In this document: positions 37,966 through 44,885 of the stretch, piece after piece
Position numbering within the stretch: the first letter of the stretch is position 1
Layout: every line of letters begins with the position of its first letter
Assembly: GCA_024508675.1 (NCBI GenBank)
Contig: JANINQ010000005.1
Coordinates: 248,001 to 312,000 of the forward strand
Length of the DNA: 64,000 nucleotides
Reading direction: 5' to 3'
Source of the DNA: Afipia sp.
GTDB taxonomy: Bacteria; Pseudomonadota; Alphaproteobacteria; Rhizobiales; Xanthobacteraceae
Translations under genes and position numbers: made by a program
Notes under the pieces: model-generated
What the model was told of the DNA's origin: nothing
The model's input: the letters and a program-made list of their open reading frames with translations, nothing else
Databases searched by the model: none

Positions 37966-38739
37966 CTAAAGCTCGCGAAGATATTCCGAGATTTGTTTTC
38001 GCTTCACCGTTGAGACGCGCGCTGCAGGGTGTTTCGCAAAAATCCATGGTCGGGCGTTATCTTGAGAATCCTGATAATGTTCAAAAACACCTTTCTCCCC
38101 AGCAACCCACTCGAGGTTCGGTTTAATTTTCAAAACATGACGCCGGATATTCAACCCTAAGACAATTACAGCCTTAGGGTTGAATATCTTGAACAGCCTC
38201 TGATTCATCTCAAAGCAAAACGGCAGATGTGGCGATTTTTCAATCGGGGCTCCATACCGTACTGCGAGTTGACGCAAATCAGTGGAGCTCCAAAAGAACA
38301 ACTCGCTAATCAAGAAATTGCGGCTACCACAAAGAGCCTCCGAAAAACTAATATACCGTTTTGCGGATCTGCTTTGCATATTCTCTGGATACTTCACAGG
38401 GTCATAGGGATTGAAGTGTCCGTTTCCCGGAAAACGGTCCCTGTCTTCTTTGGTCTCTCCCGGGTTCAGTCCGAAAATAAAATAGTCAATTTGATCAGAA
38501 TACAGGATCGCAAAGTCATAGTGATGGGCATCTTGCAGATCAATATTACCTTGATGATACTGAACGACAATTTTCTTTAGTTCATCGATGCCCTTCAACA
38601 TAAGCTCCGCTACCGCTTCAAACCCACTTGTAACATCGGCGACATCGGAAAGTTTAGCCCGGATAAAGCGAAGCACAATCCGGAAAGATAGCCGCCGGAT
38701 GTAAGAGTTATTGACGACATGGATGTCTCTACCCGTCAT
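37966..38739 (-). CDS. AT-rich protein with uracil-DNA-glycosylase-like motifs
   Basis: A 257-residue protein. IFGLNPGE at residues 88-95 resembles motif A of the UDG superfamily (GxNPG), and AKHPAAR at 235-241 resembles the C-terminal HP motif; AVIVLGLNIRRHVLK fits the central strand. I therefore propose a base-excision or related DNA enzyme, unproven. The region is clearly more AT-rich than its neighbours, suggesting transfer. Its ATG at 38739 lies within a palindromic repeat, so the original start may have been lost. Confidence 0.6.
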   Translation of the reverse strand: MTGRDIHVVNNSYIRRLSFRIVLRFIRAKLSDVADVTSGFEAVAELMLKGIDELKKIVVQYHQGNIDLQDAHHYDFAILYSDQIDYFIFGLNPGETKEDRDRFPGNGHFNPYDPVKYPENMQSRSAKRYISFSEALCGSRNFLISELFFWSSTDLRQLAVRYGAPIEKSPHLPFCFEMNQRLFKIFNPKAVIVLGLNIRRHVLKIKPNLEWVAGEKGVFEHYQDSQDNARPWIFAKHPAARVSTVKRKQISEYLREL

Positions 38740-38779
38740 TCCGGGATGCGCCTCCTGGCGCAGGCCCGGAATCCATGAC
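38735..38779. repeat. palindromic repeat, family F left (3' of the GIY-YIG gene)
   Basis: GTCATTCCGGG at the outer side and CCCGGAATCCAT at the inner side, with TGCGCC-TCCT-GGCGCA in the middle. Its inner end touches the stop codon of the GIY-YIG gene. It is the mirror of 39082-39123. Confidence 0.75.
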
Positions 38780-39066
38780 TAGCTTGCAATCCCGGGATAG
38801 AGATCAACCCATTCGCGATTGTTTTCTTCAATCAGCCGAATCTTCCACGCCCGCCGCCATTTCTTCAATTCCTTCTCCCGGGTGATCGCGGTCAGCGCGT
38901 CGTCATAGATTTCAAACCAGACCAGTTTGTCCACGCCGTATCGCGTTGTGAAACCATCAACTGCCTTGATTCGATGTTCGTATCCACGTCGCACGATGTC
39001 GTTCGTCACGCCGAGATAGAGCGTGCCATTCTTTTTGCTCGCGAGCATGTAGACGTAGTAGGTCAT
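38779..39066 (-). CDS. small GIY-YIG endonuclease-domain protein
   Basis: A 95-residue protein consisting of just the GIY-YIG core: YYVYMLASKKNGTLYLGVTN (the catalytic Y-V-Y and Y-L-G pair), RRGYEH (catalytic Arg), and ITREKELKKW (catalytic Glu). This is the single-domain type of the YhbQ/UPF0213 group. The start at 39066 removes 38 unconserved residues. It is bracketed exactly by inverted palindromes at 38735-38779 and 39082-39123. Confidence 0.85.
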   Translation of the reverse strand: MTYYVYMLASKKNGTLYLGVTNDIVRRGYEHRIKAVDGFTTRYGVDKLVWFEIYDDALTAITREKELKKWRRAWKIRLIEENNREWVDLYPGIAS

Positions 39067-39081
39067 CGTGACCGTGGGGCT

Positions 39082-39123
39082 ATGGATTCCGGGCTCGCGC
39101 GAAGTCGCGCGCCCCGGAATGAC
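39082..39123. repeat. palindromic repeat, family F right (5' of the GIY-YIG gene)
   Basis: ATGGATTCCGGG facing the gene and CCCCGGAATGAC at the outer side, with CGCGCGA / TCGCGCG arms inside. It lies 16 bp before the GIY-YIG start and is inverted relative to 38735-38779, so the gene is bracketed. Confidence 0.75.
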
Positions 39124-39210
39124 GATAACTGCATCCACCTTCTCATAAACGGACAGATGTCGCAGCCTCGGACTTGACAATCGCAGCTATATGATTATAT
39201 TCCTATTCAT

Positions 39211-39700
39211 CCCACTCCGTTGATGAGGGGCGTTTCGCGATCGTCACGATACGCGGGGCGGGATGCGGTGGCCGCGTGCGGTGTTCGATGCACGGGCCGG
39301 ATGATCGGGCGCGCTCTTGAAAAAGAGCGGCGCTTTTTTATTCGGTCCACGCTGACGACCACATTGTGCGCGGACGGCCCAAGTCGCGATATCCCGGCGC
39401 ATCGCCTGCGCCATGGGGCAACGCCAAGGCTTTCTCCTCGTACAGAGGGAGAGACGCGGCGTGTCAGTCCCCTCCAGCGGTGGATCACTCAGGCTCGCCC
39501 ACCGGGGGTCTTCGCGAAACAAGCCGTTCCAACCATTGCGTGCGGAGCGCCGGATGAAGCGGCGTGACCGTGGCGACTACGCTCGTGTGCTTTCTATTTT
39601 TTGCACACGGGGCTGCGGATGCGCTCGCGCATCCGGCGTTCCGCACGCCCTCATTTGGAGGGCGAAGCGATGAAAGAACTCCGGGCGCCCCCGCGCCGTC
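39211..39700. other. structured non-coding element of about 490 bp
   Basis: No convincing gene. The left end (CACTCCGTTGATGAGGGGCG near 39212) resembles the opening of a dispersed element I recall from Bradyrhizobium-type genomes. Nested arms: GCGTGCGGAGCGCCGGAT (39538-39555) pairs with ATCCGGCGTTCCGCACGC (39631-39648) except one G-T; inside, CGTGTGC (39584) pairs with GCACACG (39603) and GGATGCG-CTCG-CGCATCC (39617-39634) makes an alternative hairpin. Bases 39124-39210 show nothing. Confidence 0.5.
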
Positions 39701-39720
39701 ACAACAACAGGGGTGATGAC

Positions 39721-39765
39721 GCATGACCCCAAAAAGTGTGAAGCGGTTTTTGGATCAGGTCATGC
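39721..39765. repeat. dispersed palindromic repeat, family D (copy 1)
   Basis: GCATGACCCCAAAAAGTGTG at one end and TTTTTGGATCAGGTCATGC at the other. Same family as 44839-44883 and 50613-50657, with a diverged interior. Confidence 0.65.
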
Positions 39766-39855
39766 GCAAACAAAAGGCGCACATCTGCAAAGTGCGAGCT
39801 GTTTGAAAATTGAATCGAGAATGCGATGTGACGCAGACGATGCCATATCTTCGAT

Positions 39856-39943
39856 GTCATGGCCGGGCCTGTCCCCGCCATCCACCTCTTGCGGCCCCTG
39901 AAAGAAGAAAGACGTGGATGCCCGGCACAAGGCCGGGCATGAC
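39856..39943. repeat. dispersed palindromic repeat pair, family C (copy 3)
   Basis: GTCATGGCCGGGCCTGTCCC on the left and GGCACAAGGCCGGGCATGAC on the right, inverted, with a shared central CCACCTCTTG / AAGACGTGGAT block seen in copy 2 as CCACGTCTTG. Confidence 0.75.
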
Positions 39944-39981
39944 GATCCGGTAACTGAGCGCGACCACACAACACTTCGGAT

Positions 39982-40107
39982 GTCGTCCCCGCGCAGGCGG
40001 GGACCCATCACCACCGGACTTTGTGGTGACGAAGGAAAGCGTTGTTTTGCGCCCGCGACGACGGCGAGAATTCAGGGAGTATGGGTCCCCGCCTGCGCGG
40101 GGACGAC
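39982..40107. repeat. dispersed palindromic repeat pair, family B (copy 3)
   Basis: GTCGTCCCCGCGCAGGCGGG on the left, exactly complementary to CCCGCCTGCGCGGGGACGAC on the right. Bases 40108-40236 hold no gene. Confidence 0.8.
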
Positions 40108-40236
40108 CGGAGGGAGGACACGCCCTCCCCCCGCGTCACGAAAAGGTGACGGCGCGGCAACATAACTCCGCCATCGCGATCGCATTAGATCATCACCACC
40201 GCGCATCACCCGGTTGATCCAACAGGAGTGACCGCC

Positions 40237-40653
40237 ATGTGTGATTACAGCCTGCATGCCGTCGCAAGCCGGCCCGCCAAAGTCGGCGAACGGCTGGTTT
40301 CCACGAAATTCCCCCTGACCGTCACCCGCGGCTTCTGCGGCGAAGATGATCCGAACGTCGCCGTCTGCGTCCTGCCCGGCACAGAACTCGCGTTCGACCG
40401 CGAGGTCGACTACGACGGCGCGTTCTTCCGCAAGAAGATCCGCCACACCGTGGCGCGTTTCCGCACCGTCGATCTCGACAATCCGAACCGGCATCATGAC
40501 GCGCTGGAATTTCCGGATGGCCAGCTCGTGCTGCTGACCCAGCTCGATCCCGGCCAGCGGGCCACCGTGCTGCAGCTTCCGGCCGTGCCTCTGAGGCCGC
40601 GTACCGAAGCAGACGCCGCGGAAGCGGCGCCGTCTCACGTCGAGATACGCTGA
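40237..40653 (+). CDS. conserved hypothetical protein beginning MCDYSLHAVASRPA
   Basis: A 138-residue soluble protein. AGGAG lies 9 nt before the ATG, after a run of repeats. The core has mixed strands (FPLTVTRGFCGEDD, VAVCVLPGTELAFDREVDYDG) and a pattern reminiscent of a small beta-barrel. I know similar proteins in Bradyrhizobium relatives but not their role. Two cysteines (C2, near-N-terminal, and C37 in FCGEDD) are conserved-looking and could bind metal; unproven. Confidence 0.7.
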   Translation: MCDYSLHAVASRPAKVGERLVSTKFPLTVTRGFCGEDDPNVAVCVLPGTELAFDREVDYDGAFFRKKIRHTVARFRTVDLDNPNRHHDALEFPDGQLVLLTQLDPGQRATVLQLPAVPLRPRTEADAAEAAPSHVEIR

Positions 40654-40669
40654 TAGTGGAACGCGCGCG

Positions 40670-41014
40670 TTACGCCGCGACGCAGCTCTTCACATAGACG
40701 CGGCGGGCCGAGCCGCGCAGCTTCTGGTCGATCGCCTGCCTGAGGCATTCGACACGCGCCTGTGCCACGCAAAGCTGCATGTGATCGCGGGCCTGATGGC
40801 GGCTGAGATGTTTCGCGGTCACCGCCTGGCGGCAGGTTTCGCGCTTGCCCACACGCATCACCGGCGGCGACTTGGAGTCGGTCGGCACCGCATAGGCGAT
40901 CTTCGCGCCCTCGGGCTGCGAGGCGATCGCATTCGGCAGCGGGTTCTGGGCGATGGCCAGATAGATCGCTCCACCGAGCAGGGCTGCATAGATGGCGGGG
41001 GTGACGATACGCAT
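40670..41014 (-). CDS. small exported or membrane-anchored basic protein
   Basis: A 114-residue protein. The N-terminus TPAIYAALLGGAIYLAIAQ is a signal peptide or anchor; the mature part is basic and holds four cysteines (ETCRQ, QLCVA, ECLRQ, KSCVA) in helical spacing. AGGAGG stands 6 nt before the ATG at 41014. No family recognised. It converges on the MCDYS gene. Confidence 0.7.
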   Translation of the reverse strand: MRIVTPAIYAALLGGAIYLAIAQNPLPNAIASQPEGAKIAYAVPTDSKSPPVMRVGKRETCRQAVTAKHLSRHQARDHMQLCVAQARVECLRQAIDQKLRGSARRVYVKSCVAA

Positions 41015-41205
41015 CGTATCCTCCTGCTTCGGAATGTGAATGAACACTGAACAGACAGGGCGAATGCGACAGCAATGCGGCGAATCGGGAACTTCGCGGA
41101 ACTCTTGCCACACGCAGCACCCAGAGGGAACCGCGCACCGCTACATCATACCGCCCGTTGATCGCGACGCGACTGCCTGGTCTCTCCCTTCCCCCGTCAT
41201 CGCGA

Positions 41206-41616
41206 TCACGTCGAAGGCGGCACCGCGTATTGTTCGTCGGTGACGTGTTCGAGCCAGGTCGCGAAGCTGCCCGTGTCGTCGGACTCCTGCATCGCGAGAT
41301 GAGTCATCAGCGTGTTTGGTCCCGCGCCGTGCCAGTGCTTCTCCCCCGGCGGAATCCACACCACGTCGCCGGGATGAATTTCCAGCACCGGCCCGCCTTC
41401 GGTCTGCACCCGCCCGGTGCCCGCGAGCACATAGAGCGTCTGCCCGACAGGATGAGTGTGCCACGCAGTGCGCGCTCCAGGCTCGAAAGTGACGCGTGTT
41501 GCGTTGAGCCGGGCCGGCGCCGGCGTCTCGACCACCGGGTCCTGCCACACGGTGCCGGTGAAATAGGATGCGGGCGCGCGCTTGGTCGGCACGGAGCCGG
41601 ATGGCGTGATCTTCAT
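41206..41616 (-). CDS. cupin-fold protein
   Basis: A 136-residue single-cupin protein. Metal motif 1: PGARTAWHTHPVGQTLYVLAG (GX5HXH with E/Q spacing); motif 2: IHPGDVVWIPPGEKHWHGAG. Such cupins bind Mn/Fe/Ni and may act as dioxygenase or isomerase; the substrate is unknown. The start at 41616 follows GGAG; the 22 residues ahead of it in the longer frame are not cupin-like. Confidence 0.88.
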   Translation of the reverse strand: MKITPSGSVPTKRAPASYFTGTVWQDPVVETPAPARLNATRVTFEPGARTAWHTHPVGQTLYVLAGTGRVQTEGGPVLEIHPGDVVWIPPGEKHWHGAGPNTLMTHLAMQESDDTGSFATWLEHVTDEQYAVPPST

Positions 41617-41697
41617 GGGGCACTCCGGGTGGTGGATCGCCGGGACCGGCGTCGGAATCCAGTTTACGCTGCAATCGATCATCCGGGGAGTTTTATT

Positions 41698-41988
41698 TCA
41701 ACGCCGCGATGACGTGTCGTCATCCATCCGTTGCGCGTAGCGAATGCCGCGCAGTTGCAGTTCGCGCTGAATACAGCGGGTCTTGCTGCGCTCGAGCGCC
41801 TCGATCATGCGATGCAGTCCACGATCGACGGCTTTCACGAAGCGATCAAACCGGATCTGCAGCCGCGCGAAGCGAACGCCGCACGAGCGATGGACAATCG
41901 GCGGCGGGTTGCGGCTGATGAGCCACGCGCGATAGTCGTCATCCGGGAAAGACTCGTGCCTGTGATTGCGAATCCATGACGCAGCCAT
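41698..41988 (-). CDS. small basic hypothetical protein
   Basis: A 96-residue Arg-rich protein (pI clearly high) with Trp-Ile-Arg-Asn-His at the N-terminus. Predicted helical in the second half (DRFVKAVDRGLHRMIEALER). Strong AGGAG 8 nt before the ATG. No family recognised; it is on the same strand as the cupin gene 82 bp upstream of its start, and might be co-transcribed. Confidence 0.65.
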   Translation of the reverse strand: MAASWIRNHRHESFPDDDYRAWLISRNPPPIVHRSCGVRFARLQIRFDRFVKAVDRGLHRMIEALERSKTRCIQRELQLRGIRYAQRMDDDTSSRR

Positions 41989-42113
41989 GGCTATCTCCTG
42001 AAATCATGACGCGGAGCGATCCGCGCGATGTCTCGAAGATGAGCATGGAGGGGTAAGGATTCGAGACGGAAAGTCTCCCCTTCGCATAAAGGCGATATAA
42101 AGCCTCGTACGGA

Positions 42114-42818
42114 CTAACGATCCAGCGCCGGATAGCGACGGAAAATGCCGTCCTCGTTGAAAGGAATGCGCCGGTCGCTCGACAGATACGCTTTGATGTT
42201 CGGCCGCATCGCCACCTTGTCGTGCAAATTGATCAAACGCGGCACCTTTCGTTCAAGGCGCTTCATATTGTTCGGAAACGAATAGCGCAGCCCTTCGACA
42301 ATCTGGAACAGCGACAGATCGGCGTAGCAAACCCTGCGGCCGTTGAGATACGGCCCGCCGCTCGCATGGATCAGACGCTCGAAATAGCCGAGAAATTTCG
42401 GCACACGCTCGCCCAGGAACTCGCTCGTGCGCGCCTTCGCGGCGGGGCGCTGGTCTTCGTAATACAGCGTCGGCCCGAGTGGATGATGCGTGTCGTGAAT
42501 CTCGACCACGAAATCCGCGATGGTCAGTTGAAGCTGATGCACCCAAAGCCGTTGCGCTTCGGCCTTCGGCGCGAGGCCATGGCGCGGCCCGAGATAAAGC
42601 AGGATGTTCGCGGTCTGCCCGATCACGAGCTTTCCGGCTTTCAGGAACGGCGGCGCGAAGGGCGGCGTCCCCTTCTCCGCGTCCATCATCTTCATCATCC
42701 TGCTTACGCCGCCGCGCCGCGCGACATCGACGTAATCGGCGCCAGCGTCTTCCAGCGCGAGCCGGACATACTCACCGCGGCCCTGAATGGTCGGCCAGTA
42801 ATAGAGTTCGTATCGCAT
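42114..42818 (-). CDS. glutathione S-transferase-like protein
   Basis: A 234-residue GST-fold protein. Thioredoxin-like domain at residues 1-80 (YELYYWPTIQGRGEYVRLAL; the FLKAGKLVIGQTANILLYLG segment includes the cis-Pro/gamma-loop), helical C-terminal domain from about 90 (LQLTIADFVVEIHDTHHPLG). It may conjugate glutathione to electrophiles or act in ring reductive steps. No typical catalytic Ser is plain; Tyr near the N-terminus could serve. Confidence 0.85.
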   Translation of the reverse strand: MRYELYYWPTIQGRGEYVRLALEDAGADYVDVARRGGVSRMMKMMDAEKGTPPFAPPFLKAGKLVIGQTANILLYLGPRHGLAPKAEAQRLWVHQLQLTIADFVVEIHDTHHPLGPTLYYEDQRPAAKARTSEFLGERVPKFLGYFERLIHASGGPYLNGRRVCYADLSLFQIVEGLRYSFPNNMKRLERKVPRLINLHDKVAMRPNIKAYLSSDRRIPFNEDGIFRRYPALDR

Positions 42819-42881
42819 GACACCTCACAAACCCATTCGGCGCGGGTGTCCGCGCCGAAGGATAAACGTCTCGAACTCCAA

Positions 42882-43544
42882 TCAGTTTGATGCGAAACAA
42901 TACAGCAGACCGTCGCCACCGGTGCTTCGCAGGTCCGCCTGCGAACATCCGCCGTCCGGGCCGCGCGAGCCGTGCGATGAATTCCACGACTTTGATGCAT
43001 CGTCATCGCGCAGACCGATGCGGTCGGAATGACCGACAACGGCCGAGCCCTGCATGCTGCTCGTCCAGTTCTTGCAGGTCTTGTCATCACCGGCTGCGAA
43101 CGCCGTGCCGTCCGGCTGCGAGCCGGTGAGAATGTCGTGGCGGTTCGGCTGATCGCCGCGGCCGTTGACAACTTCGCCCTTTTCGTTGAGCGCGGACTGC
43201 TTGGTCAGCGCATTCGGGCCGTGAAGATCGGCGACATCCTTGGCGACCACCTCGCCCTTGGCGTTGGTCCAGGGCCCCTTCCCGATCCGGTCGCGCGCAT
43301 TGATCGCAGGCTTGCCGTCAGCGGCTTGTGTGGAGAGATACGCGCGCCAGACCTTGGGAGCACCCGCGCCCGCAGCCTGTGCGAGGGTCTGGCACTGATT
43401 GTCCGCGCCGGCGAGGCCGCCGAGGTTTCCGCCATTGCCGATCGGCGTGCTGGTGATGAAGAATGTCGTGTTCGCCTGCTGCGCCTGAGCGGGAAGCGCG
43501 GCGAGGACCAGAAGCGGGGCTGCAATCAAATGGGCCTTGAGCAT
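42882..43544 (-). CDS. exported DUF1554-like protein
   Basis: A 220-residue precursor with a signal peptide (LKAHLIAAPLLVLAALPAQA, cleavage near residue 21). The mature part FFITSTPIGNGGNLGGLAGA with DNQCQTLAQAAGAG and WRAYLSTQA resembles the lectin-like DUF1554 family of envelope proteins. Cysteines at the end (GGCSQ, LYCFAS) probably form disulfides. The start at 43544 places the signal at the N-terminus after a GGGAGAG site. Confidence 0.75.
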   Translation of the reverse strand: MLKAHLIAAPLLVLAALPAQAQQANTTFFITSTPIGNGGNLGGLAGADNQCQTLAQAAGAGAPKVWRAYLSTQAADGKPAINARDRIGKGPWTNAKGEVVAKDVADLHGPNALTKQSALNEKGEVVNGRGDQPNRHDILTGSQPDGTAFAAGDDKTCKNWTSSMQGSAVVGHSDRIGLRDDDASKSWNSSHGSRGPDGGCSQADLRSTGGDGLLYCFASN

Positions 43545-43652
43545 TCGTCTCTCCCTGAAGTCTTTTTGCACTATCCGGCGGTGATGCGCTGACCGGCGCG
43601 CAAGATCAACACACAAGGCCGCGACTTATTCCGCAGACAACCGGTCAAAACA

Positions 43653-43682
43653 AAAAGGCGCCGCGCAAGCGCGACGCCTTTT
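43653..43682. terminator. bidirectional intrinsic terminator
   Basis: AAAAGGCG-C-CGCGC-AA-GCGCG-A-CGCCTTTT: 8-bp outer stem with A-run and T-run, and a 5-bp inner stem. It follows the stop of the Tim44-like gene (minus strand) by 23 bp. Confidence 0.85.
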
Positions 43683-43705
43683 CATCAATTTGATCCGAGG
43701 AACGG

Positions 43706-44671
43706 TCAGGTCGCCTGAATGGCCGACAGTTCCCACTGGCTACCGGGACGGCGCACAAACGTCCAGACATCGGTGACTTCCTGCACCGCATCGCTGCCCT
43801 CAACTATCCTGCCGGTGGCACGTTCGATGGTCTTGTCGATCAGGCCATAACGCAGCGCCACGGTGGCGTAGTCGGTGGTGCCTTCGCGCCAGGCTTCCGC
43901 AAGGTCGCCCTGCAGCAACTTGACGTCGGACACCTTGTTGATCACGCCGCGCTGCTTGTTCGCGTTGAGGTCCTCGGTGAAGTACGAGACCATCTCCGGC
44001 GTCGCCAGTGTATGCAGCTTGCCGATATCCTCGTTCGACCACGCGGTCTGGACTTCGCCGAGCAGGCGCTCGAACGTATCGTAATCGTCCGGCTTGATCT
44101 CGAGCGGCGCATCGTTCGAACCGCCGCCCAGACCGAAGCCGAAGCCCGAGCGCGCATTGGTCATCGGACCCTGATCCTGCTGCGGAGCCTGACCGGGCGC
44201 AGCCGATGCGTGGGCATAGGCCGACGCGTTACGGCGCTGCCACCACGACATGACCAGACGGACCACGACAAAGATCAGCGCGAGCTGAAGCACGAGGCCG
44301 ATGATCGACGACAGGCTGCCGAGGCCGCTGAAGAGGCCGCCACCGAACAACATGCCGAGCAGACCGGCGCCGAGGAATCCCGCGGCAAGACCGCCGAGCA
44401 TGCCCATGCCGGGACGATTGAAGAAGCCACCGGATGCAGGCGCCGCTGCCGGAGCCTTGGTGCCGGGCTGGGTCATGGTGCGGTTCAGCGGCTGCGCGGC
44501 GTTCGGCGCAGTCGGAGTGGTCGGAGGCGCGGAGAACGTGCGCGAACCGCGGCTGCCGCCGCTGCTCGGGCGGGCGTCAACCGACGATGAAATGGTAACG
44601 GCCAGCGGCATGGCAACGGCCATCACCACGGCGAGCGTTTTGACGAGTGAGCGCAAGCGCTGCGAAATCAT
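43706..44671 (-). CDS. Tim44-domain membrane protein
   Basis: A 321-residue protein: an N-terminal membrane segment (LVKTLAVVMAVAMPLAVTIS), a Pro/Thr-rich linker, a Gly-rich hydrophobic hairpin (GGLAAGFLGAGLLGMLFGG, then a second helix), and a C-terminal Tim44-like domain (residues about 185-320, DDYDTFERLLGEVQTAWSNE, TPEMVSYFTEDLNANKQRG). The same domain in mitochondria binds membranes; bacterial members are of unclear role. ATG at 44671 follows GAGGGAAC; the 46 codons upstream in frame are not membrane-like. Confidence 0.85.
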   Translation of the reverse strand: MISQRLRSLVKTLAVVMAVAMPLAVTISSSVDARPSSGGSRGSRTFSAPPTTPTAPNAAQPLNRTMTQPGTKAPAAAPASGGFFNRPGMGMLGGLAAGFLGAGLLGMLFGGGLFSGLGSLSSIIGLVLQLALIFVVVRLVMSWWQRRNASAYAHASAAPGQAPQQDQGPMTNARSGFGFGLGGGSNDAPLEIKPDDYDTFERLLGEVQTAWSNEDIGKLHTLATPEMVSYFTEDLNANKQRGVINKVSDVKLLQGDLAEAWREGTTDYATVALRYGLIDKTIERATGRIVEGSDAVQEVTDVWTFVRRPGSQWELSAIQAT

Positions 44672-44838
44672 GTCTGTTCCCTCTCGGCCCTCAAGGGGCA
44701 TTGATCCCCGGCTAGGGGACAAGCCAATACATGGGCAGCGTCGCGGAATAAGGGAAGCGGATAGGTACGATGAGGCCTGCGGCCCTCGGTCGCGGGGGTA
44801 TGCAACCATTCAAACACAGGGAGCCGCCCCCTTGTTTG

Positions 44839-44883
44839 GCATGATCCGATCCGAGAACCGGTTCCCGCTTTTCGGGATCATGC
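44839..44883. repeat. dispersed palindromic repeat, family D (copy 2), just after cckA
   Basis: GCATGATCC and GGGATCATGC close a palindrome with CCGAGAACCGG and CCCGCTTTTCGG between. It begins 2 bp after the cckA stop codon, so it may form the 3' end of the cckA transcript. The spacer 44672-44838 shows nothing else. Confidence 0.75.
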
Positions 44884-44885
44884 CA

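Noticed and set aside
39207-39488. 93-codon minus-strand frame in the structured element
   Set aside because: It is Arg/Ser-rich, lacks a ribosome site and lies in a probable non-coding dispersed element.
38735-40107. possible CRISPR array among the clustered repeats
   Set aside because: The repeats belong to several unrelated palindromic families without regular spacers or cas genes.
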